NCBI RefSeq assembly: GCF_003434055.1
Contig: NZ_QVEX01000024.1
Coordinates: 1 to 57,021, forward strand
Direction of reading: 5' to 3'
Origin: Enterocloster aldenensis
GTDB lineage: Bacteria > Bacillota > Clostridia > Lachnospirales > Lachnospiraceae
DNA length: 57,021 nt
Position numbers and translations under genes: made by a program. Below are positions 42,570 to 50,709 of the stretch, in pieces. The notes under the pieces were generated by a model, which worked only from the letters and a program-made list of their open reading frames with translations, made no database searches and was not told the origin of the DNA. Position 1 is the stretch's first letter, and each line of letters starts with the position of its first letter.

Positions 42570-44066
42570 ATGGAATATATTCTGGAAATGAAAGACATTC
42601 ATAAAAGCTTCGGCCCGGTTAAGGTTCTGGAAGGCATTGATTTCTCCCTGGTACAGGGCGAGGTAAGGGCTCTTCTCGGGGCCAATGGAGCCGGTAAATC
42701 CACATTGATTAAAATCGTGGGCGGCGTACACAGCCAGACCTCAGGTGAGGTGTTCTTAAAGGGCAGGAAGGTGGCGTTTAAGAATGAACATGACTCCAAA
42801 TCCCATGGAATCAGCATCATTTACCAGGAACTGAGCCTGGTGCCTACCCTTACGGTGGTGCAGAACATGTTCCTTGGGCGGGAAAGCGCTGGGGCAGGCG
42901 GGTTTTTAAAGAAGAAGGAAATGTACCGGGAATATGGACGCATCTGCAAGGACTTTGATTTTGACATTGACCCGGATACAGTGGTGTCCCGTCTCAGCAT
43001 TGCCAAGCAGCAGATGGTGGAGATCATGAAGGCGGTATCATGGAATGCGGACCTTGTGATCATGGACGAACCCACCACCTCACTGACCAATAATGAGAAG
43101 GAAGGCCTGTTCCAGATTATCGGGCGGCTGAAGGAGATGGGCAAGAGTATCATATACATCACCCATATACTGGAGGAGGTGTTCCGTGTCTGCGGCAGCG
43201 CCAGCATCATGAGGAACGGGAAACTGGTGGGAAGCTATGATATCGGGGAACTGACAAAAGCAAAGATAACCCAGCTGATGACAGGCAATACGGACAGCCG
43301 GATCAAGGATTCCAAGGATTACCACTACGCGGATTATAATGCTGGCCCCGTGCTGGAGCTTAAGGGCGTGTCCAGGGGAAATGTGGTCAGGGATGTGAGC
43401 ATGAAGGTACATAAGGGCGAGGTAGTGGGGCTGGCCGGGCTGGTGGGTTCCAAACGGACCGAGACAATTAACCTGGTTTATGGGATTGACCGGAAGACAG
43501 GGGGAGAAATCCTGGTGAACGGTAAGGCTGTGGATATCCGGTCGCCCCAGCAGGCCATTGCCCACAGGATTGGCTATATACCCGAGGACCGGAAGAATCT
43601 GGGCCTTATACTGGACCAGGAGATTTATAAAAATGCAACCGCGGTGCAGGTAAGCAGGTTCAGGAGGCATGGATTCCTGGACAGGAACCAGGAAATCCAT
43701 TTTGCAGAGGACGGGGTCAGCAAGCTGGGAATCAAGATAAACAGCGTGACCCAGAAGGTCAAGGAATTAAGCGGAGGCAACCAGCAGAAGGTTGTTGTCT
43801 CAAAGTGGCTGGGACAGGACATGGATTTAATCATCTATGACGAGCCCACCAAAGGTATTGATATTGCAGCCAAAGAAGATATATTCCGTACCATACAGGA
43901 TTTTTCCAGCCAGGGCATAGGGGTCATCTTTATCTCATCAGACCTGGAGGAGGTAATCAGGGTATCTGACCGCATTATAGTGATCCGGGATGGGATGGCT
44001 GTCTGTGAGATGGAGAACCGGGATCTGACGGTGCAGGATATCATGAATAAGATATTTAATGTTTAG
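42570..44066 (+). CDS. Sugar ABC transporter ATP-binding protein, RbsA/MglA type
   Basis: A 498-residue double ATPase that powers import. The first half has Walker A GANGAGKST, signature LSIAKQQMVEI and Walker B VIMDEPTTSL. The second half has the degenerate Walker A GLVGSKRTE, signature LSGGNQQKVV and Walker B IIYDEPTKGID, as in RbsA and XylG. GGGGGAGG is before ATG 42570; upstream extension to 42489 overlaps the previous gene and is not needed. Confidence 0.93.
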   Translation: MEYILEMKDIHKSFGPVKVLEGIDFSLVQGEVRALLGANGAGKSTLIKIVGGVHSQTSGEVFLKGRKVAFKNEHDSKSHGISIIYQELSLVPTLTVVQNMFLGRESAGAGGFLKKKEMYREYGRICKDFDFDIDPDTVVSRLSIAKQQMVEIMKAVSWNADLVIMDEPTTSLTNNEKEGLFQIIGRLKEMGKSIIYITHILEEVFRVCGSASIMRNGKLVGSYDIGELTKAKITQLMTGNTDSRIKDSKDYHYADYNAGPVLELKGVSRGNVVRDVSMKVHKGEVVGLAGLVGSKRTETINLVYGIDRKTGGEILVNGKAVDIRSPQQAIAHRIGYIPEDRKNLGLILDQEIYKNATAVQVSRFRRHGFLDRNQEIHFAEDGVSKLGIKINSVTQKVKELSGGNQQKVVVSKWLGQDMDLIIYDEPTKGIDIAAKEDIFRTIQDFSSQGIGVIFISSDLEEVIRVSDRIIVIRDGMAVCEMENRDLTVQDIMNKIFNV

Positions 44067-44079
44067 CGGGGTGAAGAAT

Positions 44080-45039
44080 ATGTCTGATGGGAAACGTATG
44101 AGGGAAAAGATAAATTTAAGAGAGTATGGTGTGGTCATCGGCTTCCTGGCCCTGTGTGTGATGATAACCATAGCAACGCCGGCATTTGCAAGCCACAAGA
44201 ATATATTGAACCTGCTGAGGCAGTCCTCCATTATCGGCATCATATCAGCGGGAATGACCTTTGTCATCATATCCGGGAATTTTGATATATCCGTGGGAGC
44301 GGTGGCAGCCCTTTCAGGGGCAGTGATCATGAAGCTGGCAACTTCAGGTGTGAACCTGTTCCTTGCCATGATACTGGCGCTTGCCGTGTGCGGGGTAATC
44401 GGAAGCATTAACGGCTTTGTGGTGGCTAAGATAGGGATTCCTTCCCTGATAACCACCATGGCCATGGTCAGCATTGTGAAAGGCTCCATGCTGATGCTTA
44501 CGGGCGGGTACCCTATCACTGAGACATTTGTGGTGCTGGACGCCATTGGCAATGGCTACCTGATGGGGATTCCGGTCCCTGTGGTGATATTTGCGCTGAC
44601 CGTGCTGGGGGCCTGGGTCGTGCTCAGCAAAACGCGGTTCGGGCGGTATGTGTATTCGGTGGGCGGCAATGCGGATGCCAGCAAGTTAAACGGCATTAAT
44701 GTGGACGCGTACAAAATAAAAGTATTCATCATTAACGCGGTGCTGGCAGGACTGGCGGGCATCGTGCTGGTGGGAAGGATGGGCACGGCCAGCCCTGCGG
44801 CCGGAGACGGATATGATATGGACGCCATTGCATCGGTGGTAATCGGCGGCACATCAGTGGCAGGCGGTTCCGGTTCAGCGCTTAAGACGGTAATCGGCGT
44901 CCTGATGATGAGCGTGATTAATAACAGCTTCAATCTGCTGGGGGTGGATATGTATTTCCAGTACATATTCAAGGGACTAATCATCCTGATTGCAGTGGGA
45001 TTTGATTCTTACAGCAAGAAAAGGCTTGCTACAAGATAG
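44080..45039 (+). CDS. Sugar ABC transporter permease, RbsC type
   Basis: A 319-residue membrane protein with eight to ten helices. The RbsC-like SGNFDISVGAVAALSGAV and the EAA-like DAIASVVIGGTSVAGGSGS are conserved. ATG 44080 after GGGGTGAAG is preferred over ATG 44059 inside the ATPase gene. It works with the ATPase upstream and the lipoprotein downstream. Confidence 0.92.
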   Translation: MSDGKRMREKINLREYGVVIGFLALCVMITIATPAFASHKNILNLLRQSSIIGIISAGMTFVIISGNFDISVGAVAALSGAVIMKLATSGVNLFLAMILALAVCGVIGSINGFVVAKIGIPSLITTMAMVSIVKGSMLMLTGGYPITETFVVLDAIGNGYLMGIPVPVVIFALTVLGAWVVLSKTRFGRYVYSVGGNADASKLNGINVDAYKIKVFIINAVLAGLAGIVLVGRMGTASPAAGDGYDMDAIASVVIGGTSVAGGSGSALKTVIGVLMMSVINNSFNLLGVDMYFQYIFKGLIILIAVGFDSYSKKRLATR

Positions 45040-45072
45040 AAAAAAGTATTTTGAAAGGAAAAGGTGAGGATT

Positions 45073-46149
45073 ATGAGGAGAACAGTAAAACGTGCAGTAG
45101 CAGTGGGGATGGCATGTGTGATGGCAGCAGGGCTGGCAGGATGCACCAGTTCCGCCAATGCCACCAAGGCGCCGGAGACAACGGCAGCGCCGGCTGACCA
45201 GGCCCCGAAGACAGAGGTGGCAAAGACAGAAGCAGGAAGCACCGGGGAAGACACCAAGGCGGCTGAAACCACAGGGGAAAAGAAGGATTATAAGATAGCG
45301 GTACTGCTTCCGGGCCCCACGGGATATTTTGTGGCAACCAAAGAAGGCGTGGATGCTGCCGCAGCCGAATACGGGGTTACCATTGAGTATGCGGATGCCC
45401 AGTGGGATGCATCCAAACAGCTGTCACAGGCAGAGGATTTCATGGTTAAGGGAGTTGATCTGATTGCACTTTGCTGTGTGGATTCTGGTTCCGGTGAGAA
45501 AATAGTTAAATCCGCCCAGGAATCCAACATCCCGGTGCTGGCATTTACCAATGCCATTGGCTCTGAGGAAACCGGTGAGTATGCGGGGCTGGTATCCTAT
45601 GTAGGACAGAACGAGGTCAATACAGGCGCTGTTACGGGCGAGATTGCAAAGAACCTGCTGGGCGAGGCAGGCGGCAAGGCAATCCTGATTGAAGGCGTTC
45701 CCGGGACCACGCCACAGATAAACCGCAAGAAGGGGCTGGAGCAGGCCCTTAAAGGCAGCAATATCGAGATTATCTACAACCAGACCTCCAACTGGGAAAA
45801 GGAGCAGGCATTAAAGATTGTGGAGGACCTGATTCAGAAGAAGATGGAATTCAATGTGGTCATCTGCCAGGATGACAACTCCGCAACCGGCGCAGGCCAG
45901 GCGCTTAAGGAAGCCGGGATGAAGGAAGAGGTTAAGGTAATCGGACTTGGCGGAAGTAAGGACGGACTGCAGGCGGTCAAGGACGGCGTGATTGACGGAA
46001 CCACTTATATGTCGGCAGTGGAAGAAGGACATCTGGCCATTGAGACATCTGTTAAGTATCTGAACGGTGAGAAGGTGGAGCCGGTAACGGAAATCAGGCA
46101 GGTGGAAGTCAATAAGGATAATGTGGACACATTTAAGGGCGAGTGGTAA
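45073..46149 (+). CDS. Sugar ABC transporter substrate-binding lipoprotein, RbsB type
   Basis: A 358-residue lipoprotein: signal peptide with lipobox LAGC at about residues 22-25, then a Thr/Ala/Pro-rich linker to residue 70, then a periplasmic-binding-protein fold of the ribose/galactose group (VDLIALCCVDSGSGEKIV, VVICQDDNSATGAGQALKEA, VIGLGGSKDGLQAVKDG). ATG 45073 is chosen; an in-frame GTG at 45064 lies in the ribosome site. The ligand is a monosaccharide or small sugar, not identifiable here. Confidence 0.92.
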   Translation: MRRTVKRAVAVGMACVMAAGLAGCTSSANATKAPETTAAPADQAPKTEVAKTEAGSTGEDTKAAETTGEKKDYKIAVLLPGPTGYFVATKEGVDAAAAEYGVTIEYADAQWDASKQLSQAEDFMVKGVDLIALCCVDSGSGEKIVKSAQESNIPVLAFTNAIGSEETGEYAGLVSYVGQNEVNTGAVTGEIAKNLLGEAGGKAILIEGVPGTTPQINRKKGLEQALKGSNIEIIYNQTSNWEKEQALKIVEDLIQKKMEFNVVICQDDNSATGAGQALKEAGMKEEVKVIGLGGSKDGLQAVKDGVIDGTTYMSAVEEGHLAIETSVKYLNGEKVEPVTEIRQVEVNKDNVDTFKGEW

Positions 46150-46254
46150 GAACCTGGATTGTCCCGCCATTGATTGGAATCATGAAAGGCATCCGCGCGG
46201 CGCCATGAGGGCTTACAAAGCAGTGGTATATCACGATTAAAGTGTGGATTTTTT

Positions 46255-46287
46255 AAAAGGACTGTCGTTATCAGCGGCAGTTCTTTT
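46255..46287 (+). terminator. Terminator of the sugar ABC operon
   Basis: Arms 46255-46267 and 46275-46287 form 13 pairs including two G-U pairs with a 7-base loop, ending in TTTT. Confidence 0.75.
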
Positions 46288-46324
46288 CATTCTATGGTAA
46301 AATAAAATCATAATTACCCGCATT

Positions 46325-46352
46325 ACCCCGAAAAGGCGGATATGAATCCGTA
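46325..46352 (+). promoter_or_regulatory. Candidate SigI-type promoter of sigI
   Basis: ACCCCG (46325-46330), 18 bases, then CGTA (46349-46352), with TATG eight bases before the CG. The same layout is found upstream of the secreted PepSY gene. SigI promoters of Bacillus and Clostridium have an ACCCCC-like -35 and a CGAA-like -10, so this is probably an autoregulated sigI promoter. Confidence 0.6.
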
Positions 46353-46376
46353 TCCTATATTAGATGGAGGTGCAGG

Positions 46377-47108
46377 ATGGGAGGAGAACATGCAATCGTT
46401 CAGATGGTATACAGGGCAAAAAAGGATGCGCTGGCTGCCGATGAACTGATTTCCCAATACATGAATTTCATACGGTCTGAGACAGCCAGGCATACCCACG
46501 CCCTATCTTCTGAGGGCAGGGATGATGAGCTTAGCATTGCCATGTTTGCATTTTATGAGGCTGTTCAGGGATATCAACGGGAGAGAGGCAGTTTTCTTTC
46601 CTATGCTTCTGCTGCCATCCGCAACCGTCTGGTTGATTATCATAGAAAAGAGGAACGCCACCAGGGGACGGTTTCCTATGACGCGCCATCAGGGGACGGG
46701 GAGGAACAGCCGCTTTCTGACAGGATTCCTTCCGGGGAAGACGGGATGAAGCAATGGACGGTAAGGGAGGCCACCAAGGAGGAACTGGAGGAATTTGCAA
46801 GCAATCTTATGGAATATGGCCTGAGCCTGTCCGAGGTGGCGGATAATTGTCCGAAGCAGGAACGCACGCTGGCTGCCTGCCACAGGGCATTGCAGGCAGC
46901 CAGGGAGCATCCGGGAATCCTGGAGCGGTTTGTGAAAAACAGGCGGCTGCCCCTGGCGGAACTGACCGCTGTTTCAGGAGTCGCAAGAAAGACCCTGGAA
47001 CGGCACCATTCCTATATGATGGCTATTTTACTTGCATATACAAATGGTTACGAGATTATCCGGGGACATCTTTGTCAGATATCCAGGGGAAAGGAGGCGT
47101 CCATATGA
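46377..47108 (+). CDS. sigI: RNA polymerase sigma factor SigI
   Basis: A 243-residue sigma factor of the SigI subgroup of sigma-70 proteins. The core-binding region has ELSIAMFAFYEAVQGYQRER and GSFLSYASAAIRNRLVDYHR; the C-terminal region RTLAACHRALQ and ISRGK-like end binds the promoter, replacing the usual region 4 by a SigI-type HTH (GVARKTLERHHSYMMAI). GGAGG (46366-46370) precedes ATG 46377. It overlaps the rsgI-like gene (ATGA), as sigI and rsgI normally do. SigI responds to heat or extracellular polysaccharide in relatives. Confidence 0.9.
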   Translation: MGGEHAIVQMVYRAKKDALAADELISQYMNFIRSETARHTHALSSEGRDDELSIAMFAFYEAVQGYQRERGSFLSYASAAIRNRLVDYHRKEERHQGTVSYDAPSGDGEEQPLSDRIPSGEDGMKQWTVREATKEELEEFASNLMEYGLSLSEVADNCPKQERTLAACHRALQAAREHPGILERFVKNRRLPLAELTAVSGVARKTLERHHSYMMAILLAYTNGYEIIRGHLCQISRGKEASI

Positions 47109-48181
47109 CATATCTGGTGATGGAATGCCATCCCGCATACGCAGTGGTGCTGGATCAGGCAGGCCGTGTCATAAAGGTGGCAAATATGGGGTATGAGGTG
47201 GGGCAGAAGGTGGATTATGTCATTGAACAGCAGCACAGGCCGGCTCTGCTTCCAATGAGGGTTGTATCCATGGTGGCTGCGGCCTGTCTCTGCCTTGCCG
47301 TTCTGGGAGGAGGGGGATATGGGGCCTGCTTCCTCCCCTACGGAACCGTGCACCTGACCATCAATCCGGATGTCCGGATGTACGTGAGTTACATGGACCG
47401 GGTAGTGGGGCTGGAAGGGCTGAATGAGGATGGGGACAGACTGATTGATCAGGTGCCCTACAAAGGAAAACATGCAGAGGAAATCACAGGGCTTCTGGTT
47501 GGACGCGCCGTGGACATGGGGTACCTGACTGATGGCGGAACCGTGATGGTCAAAGCAGATGGGGGCAGCGCACGGTGGAAACAGAAGCGGGAATCCGACA
47601 TCGGCAATGGACTGAGGCAGCAGTTTGAAGGCAGGATGGAAGTGGAGATAAAGGTAGGGGACGATGCAGGGGATAGGAAGGATACGGACGTCAACAACCG
47701 GACCCCTGGGCAGGAGGTCCCGGTGGGCCAGCCCGCGGCCCGCCCTGCAGCCAGCCATCGTCCTTCTGTACCCGCCCGTCCGGCAGCCGCCCCGGCTGTG
47801 CCAAAGGATGCTGAAGAGGTGGAAAAAAATCCGGGGGGAGGCGGAACGGGTGACCGGGATAATAGGGATGACGAGGATGACGGCCGGGATGATAGGGATA
47901 AGGACGATGGCGGCCGGGATGACGAGGATGAAGAAGACGGCCGGGATGACGGGGATAAAGAGGATAGAGGCCGAAATGACCGGGATGAAGAAGATGACGG
48001 CCATGATGATGAGGATGAAGAAGATGGCGGCCGGGATGACGGGGATGAAGAAGATGGCGGCCGGGATGACGGGGATAAAGAAGATAGCGGCCGAAATGAC
48101 CGGGATGAAGAAGATGACGACCATGATGAGGAGGATGAAGAAGATGGTGGCCGGGATGGTGGGGATGAGGAAGATGATTAA
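47105..48181 (+). CDS. RsgI-like membrane anti-sigma factor with a repetitive acidic tail
   Basis: A 358-residue protein. Residues 1-50 form the RsgI N-terminal cytoplasmic domain that binds SigI (MECHPAYAVVLDQAGRVIKV). A membrane helix at about 55-78 (VVSMVAAACLCLAVLGGGGY) is followed by an extracellular RsgI-type domain (VHLTINPDVRMYVSYMDRVV, VGLEGLNEDGDRLI). A Pro/Ala-rich linker at about 200-240 leads to a tail of roughly 115 residues built of GGRDDGDEED-like units. Known RsgI tails carry carbohydrate-binding or protease domains; a purely acidic repeat tail is unusual. ATG 47105 overlaps the sigI stop. Confidence 0.82.
   Translation: MTYLVMECHPAYAVVLDQAGRVIKVANMGYEVGQKVDYVIEQQHRPALLPMRVVSMVAAACLCLAVLGGGGYGACFLPYGTVHLTINPDVRMYVSYMDRVVGLEGLNEDGDRLIDQVPYKGKHAEEITGLLVGRAVDMGYLTDGGTVMVKADGGSARWKQKRESDIGNGLRQQFEGRMEVEIKVGDDAGDRKDTDVNNRTPGQEVPVGQPAARPAASHRPSVPARPAAAPAVPKDAEEVEKNPGGGGTGDRDNRDDEDDGRDDRDKDDGGRDDEDEEDGRDDGDKEDRGRNDRDEEDDGHDDEDEEDGGRDDGDEEDGGRDDGDKEDSGRNDRDEEDDDHDEEDEEDGGRDGGDEEDD
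47850..48178 (+). repeat. Tandem repeats coding the acidic RsgI tail
   Basis: Imperfect units of about 30 bases (for example GGCGGCCGGGATGACGGGGA) encode GGRDDGDEED and variants. Two longer blocks, around 47960-48030 and 48080-48150, are near duplicates of each other, indicating recent expansion. Confidence 0.8.
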
Positions 48182-48227
48182 GGGATAATCATTATGCAAA
48201 ACAAGGATTATATGGAAGGGAAATGTA

Positions 48228-49052
48228 ATGGAACAATTCGATGCACAAATCAAAAAGGACGGTTCAGACCGTCTGACGATTATGGAAATCCCGTTTGATG
48301 CAAAAGCGGTATTCCGTAAACCTAAGGGAACCATTTATGTAAGCGGCACAATCAATGGCATAGGGTACCGAGGTATATTATTATCCCGCGGCAATGGTAA
48401 ATTTATCATGGTTTTAAATAAGGCGATGCAGAAGTCCATCGGGTTTGACGGGCAGGCCATGACTGCAAGGGTTACCATGTCCTGTGAGGATTTGGATGCT
48501 GTCAGGGAGGACCATGAAAAAATGGCTGATATCACAAGTGATATGGATGTGCTTACTGCCATAAAGACACGGCAGAGCATACGGAAATTCACCTCCAAGC
48601 CAGTCAGCCAGGATATGGTTAATGCCATTCTTTGCGCGGGCATGCACGCTCCTACGGCAAAGAATAAGCGTCCGTACCATTTTATTATGATTAGGGACAG
48701 ACGTGTCCTGTCAATGCTGGCCCGGCACAATTCAAATGCTGCGATGATGGAAGGATCGGCAGGGGCAATTGTTGTCTGCGGAGATAAAAATATTGAAGGG
48801 ATACAGGAGTTCTTATATGCGGATTGCGCGGCTGCCACGCAAAACATGCTGCTCAGTATCCATGGATTAGGACTGGGAGGCGTCTGGTGTGGCGTGGCGC
48901 CTAATTCTGATTGGAGAAAATTGTGCATCCATCAATTAGGACTCCCTCCTAAGCTGGAACCCATTTCCGTGATTGCTTTTGGCTGGCCCGACGAAATAAA
49001 GGAATCATGTAACCGATGGGAATCTGCCAAGGTTCATTATGAAAAATGGTAG
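48228..49052 (+). CDS. DUF1905-nitroreductase fusion protein
   Basis: A 274-residue two-domain protein. Residues 1-90 match the DUF1905 fold (FRKPKGTIYVSGTINGIGYR, FIMVLNKAMQKSIGFDGQ). Residues 105-274 form an FMN-dependent nitroreductase (IKTRQSIRKFTSKPVSQDMV, GMHAPTAKNKRP, HGLGLGGVWCGVAP, VIAFGWP). It probably reduces a small nitro or quinone compound; substrate unknown. Start ATG 48228 follows AAGGGAAATGTA. It lies 46 bases after the RsgI-like gene and may be in the same transcript. Confidence 0.82.
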   Translation: MEQFDAQIKKDGSDRLTIMEIPFDAKAVFRKPKGTIYVSGTINGIGYRGILLSRGNGKFIMVLNKAMQKSIGFDGQAMTARVTMSCEDLDAVREDHEKMADITSDMDVLTAIKTRQSIRKFTSKPVSQDMVNAILCAGMHAPTAKNKRPYHFIMIRDRRVLSMLARHNSNAAMMEGSAGAIVVCGDKNIEGIQEFLYADCAAATQNMLLSIHGLGLGGVWCGVAPNSDWRKLCIHQLGLPPKLEPISVIAFGWPDEIKESCNRWESAKVHYEKW

Positions 49053-49109
49053 CTGATTGCAGATATGGGGATTTATGTCCGGAAAAATAAATATAAAAAA
49101 ATCATTTCT

Positions 49110-49137
49110 ACCCCGGTTTTAAAAATATGCTTCCGTA
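49110..49137 (+). promoter_or_regulatory. Candidate SigI-type promoter of the secreted PepSY gene
   Basis: ACCCCG (49110-49115), 18 bases, CGTA (49134-49137), with TATG eight bases before the CG. Position by position it matches the element upstream of sigI (TACCCCG, TATG, TCCGTA). Confidence 0.6.
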
Positions 49138-49187
49138 ATCTATGTATATAAACAAAATCAATCACAGATTACAGGAGGAAAATGAAT

Positions 49188-50069
49188 ATGTTAAAAAGAA
49201 GATTAAACAGGGCAGTCGTATTTGCATGTGCCGCCATATTGGCAGCAGGGGCAGCAGGAGCAGGAAATACAGCCTTCGGGGCCCCGTCTTACAGGGCATC
49301 AAGCAATAAGGAGGAGGTGAAGGGGCGGATTCTGGTGAGCGGGGGACCGGATATATCCATTTCCTATGATAAGGATGGTACGGTGCTGGAGATAAAAGGA
49401 ATTGACCGGGACGGTAAAAATTTCCTGGAAGGACAGGAGGGATATGTGGGCAAAAGCTGTAAAACAGCAGTGGGAAGACTGGTCAGACGCCTGGATGAAA
49501 AGGGATGGTTCGGTGAACATGCGGACGGTTCCAGAAAGAGCCTGGTGGTAAAGGCTGAAAAAGGCTCTGAGTACCCGGACGACCAGTTTATGAGGGAGAT
49601 AGAGGATGAAGTCCGTGACGTTGTAAAAGACCGGGAAATCAATGTGTATATCAAGGTTGTGGGAACCCATTCATTGGATGGCAAGGGGTATATTGACCGG
49701 GAAACAGCTGAGAAAATTGTATTGGAACAGTTTGGATTAAAGGCAGACAGCCTGAAATTCAAGGAATATGAACTGGATGACGGGGTTTATGAGATAGAGG
49801 TAGTGATTCAGGGGGTTGGGCATGAAGTGGAACTGGACGCGGTAACCGGTGCAGTCCTGGATATTGACAGGGACGATGACCATGATGGGCGTTATGATGA
49901 CGATGACCGCGATGACGACCGTGACGATGACCGGTATGACGACCATGACGATGACCGCGATGATGACCGTGATGACGACCATGACGATGACCGGTATGAC
50001 GACCATGACGATGACCGCGATGATGACCATGATGATGACGACAACGACAATGACCGCGATGACGACTGA
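49188..50069 (+). CDS. Secreted RsgI-like/PepSY protein with an Asp-rich tail
   Basis: About 293 residues. A signal peptide (VVFACAAILAAGAAGAGNTA) is followed by a segment similar to the extracellular part of RsgI proteins (PDISISYDKDGTVLEIKGID, RDGKNFLEG, AVGRLVRRLDEKGWF). A PepSY-like domain lies at about 170-225 (ETAEKIVLEQFGLKADSLKF, VELDAVTGAVLDID). The last 65 residues are repeats of DDDRDDDRYDDHDDDR. AGGAGG (49173-49178) is 9 bases from ATG 49188 and 3 from ATG 49182, so 49188 is favoured. It may bind cations or cell-wall polymers outside the cell; function not established. Confidence 0.72.
   Translation: MLKRRLNRAVVFACAAILAAGAAGAGNTAFGAPSYRASSNKEEVKGRILVSGGPDISISYDKDGTVLEIKGIDRDGKNFLEGQEGYVGKSCKTAVGRLVRRLDEKGWFGEHADGSRKSLVVKAEKGSEYPDDQFMREIEDEVRDVVKDREINVYIKVVGTHSLDGKGYIDRETAEKIVLEQFGLKADSLKFKEYELDDGVYEIEVVIQGVGHEVELDAVTGAVLDIDRDDDHDGRYDDDDRDDDRDDDRYDDHDDDRDDDRDDDHDDDRYDDHDDDRDDDHDDDDNDNDRDDD
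49865..50068 (+). repeat. Asp/Arg/His repeats of the secreted protein
   Basis: Repeated units such as GACGATGACCGCGATGATGA encode DDDRDDD and DDHDDDR. A block at about 49928-49962 recurs at 49988-50022 almost unchanged. Confidence 0.75.
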
Positions 50070-50157
50070 TACATCACATTAACGGAACATTTTGCAGAAA
50101 CAGATGATCTGCAGATATATCAATCAAACAAAGGGTTGAGGGAATACGGATTAAAGG

Positions 50158-50206
50158 AACAGGAACGGCATACTGGGATTCTGGTATGCTGTTCCTGTTT
50201 GTTTTG
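50158..50206 (+). terminator. Terminator after the secreted PepSY gene
   Basis: Arms AACAGGAACGGCATAC (50158-50173) and GTATGCTGTTCCTGTT (50184-50199) pair with one G-U, followed by a T-rich stretch. The remaining gap to the PTS operon holds that operon's promoter. Confidence 0.85.
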
Positions 50207-50300
50207 CATCCATTGGGTGGCATGTTCTATTTTGATTTATCCCCCTGATTTATGCTATTCTGATTTTCCTATCCGCCAAAAGATTGTTTTGCACTCCTTT

Positions 50301-50345
50301 CGGTGAAATCAAAGATTTGTCACCGCCTGTGTTTTTAAATATACT
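50301..50345 (+). promoter_or_regulatory. Promoter and candidate activator site of the PTS operon
   Basis: TTGTCA (50317-50322) and TATACT (50340-50345) are 17 bases apart. An inverted repeat CGGTGA/TCACCG (50301-50306, 50320-50325) with inner AATC/GATT overlaps the -35 box; it may be the site for the LicR-like regulator encoded at 54718. Confidence 0.6.
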
Positions 50346-50393
50346 GAAGATATCAAAAATGATTGTAACAGGGAAATGGAAAGGAGAGGCTGT

Positions 50394-50699
50394 ATGAAGA
50401 ATATTCTGCTTGCCTGCGGAGCAGGCGCTTCCAGCGGATTTATCGCGCAGAAGATGAGGAAGGCGGCGCAGAAACAGGGACTGGAGGTCAGTATCCGTGC
50501 GGTAAGCGACACGGAAGTCATGGAGAACATCGACGGGGTGGGTGTACTGCTCATTGGTCCGCATCTAAAGCATAAGTTTGCGGAAATTGAGGAGGAGGTC
50601 GGCGGGATGGGCGTGAAAGCGGCCATTATTGACCGGAAGTCTTATGCAACGCTGGACGGGGAAGCTGTACTGAAACAGGCGATGGGGTTAATGGAATAG
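50394..50699 (+). CDS. PTS lactose/cellobiose-family IIB component
   Basis: A 101-residue phosphocarrier with the active cysteine in LLACGAGASSGF (Cys8). It passes phosphate from IIA to the incoming beta-glucoside. AAAGGAGAGG sets ATG 50394; the in-frame extension upstream runs through the ribosome site. First gene of the IIB-IIC-IIA-GH1 operon. Confidence 0.92.
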   Translation: MKNILLACGAGASSGFIAQKMRKAAQKQGLEVSIRAVSDTEVMENIDGVGVLLIGPHLKHKFAEIEEEVGGMGVKAAIIDRKSYATLDGEAVLKQAMGLME

Positions 50700-50709
50700 G
50701 AGGAACGGT

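Noticed and set aside
47075..48334. A long open frame of 419 codons on the minus strand
   Set aside because: It is the antisense reading of the rsgI-like gene and its low-complexity repeats, giving Ile/Phe/Pro runs; no ribosome site and no family features.
49737..50077. Open frames in several readings of the Asp-rich repeat
   Set aside because: Simple GAT/GAC repeats stay open in all frames; only the plus-strand frame continues a signal peptide and PepSY domain.
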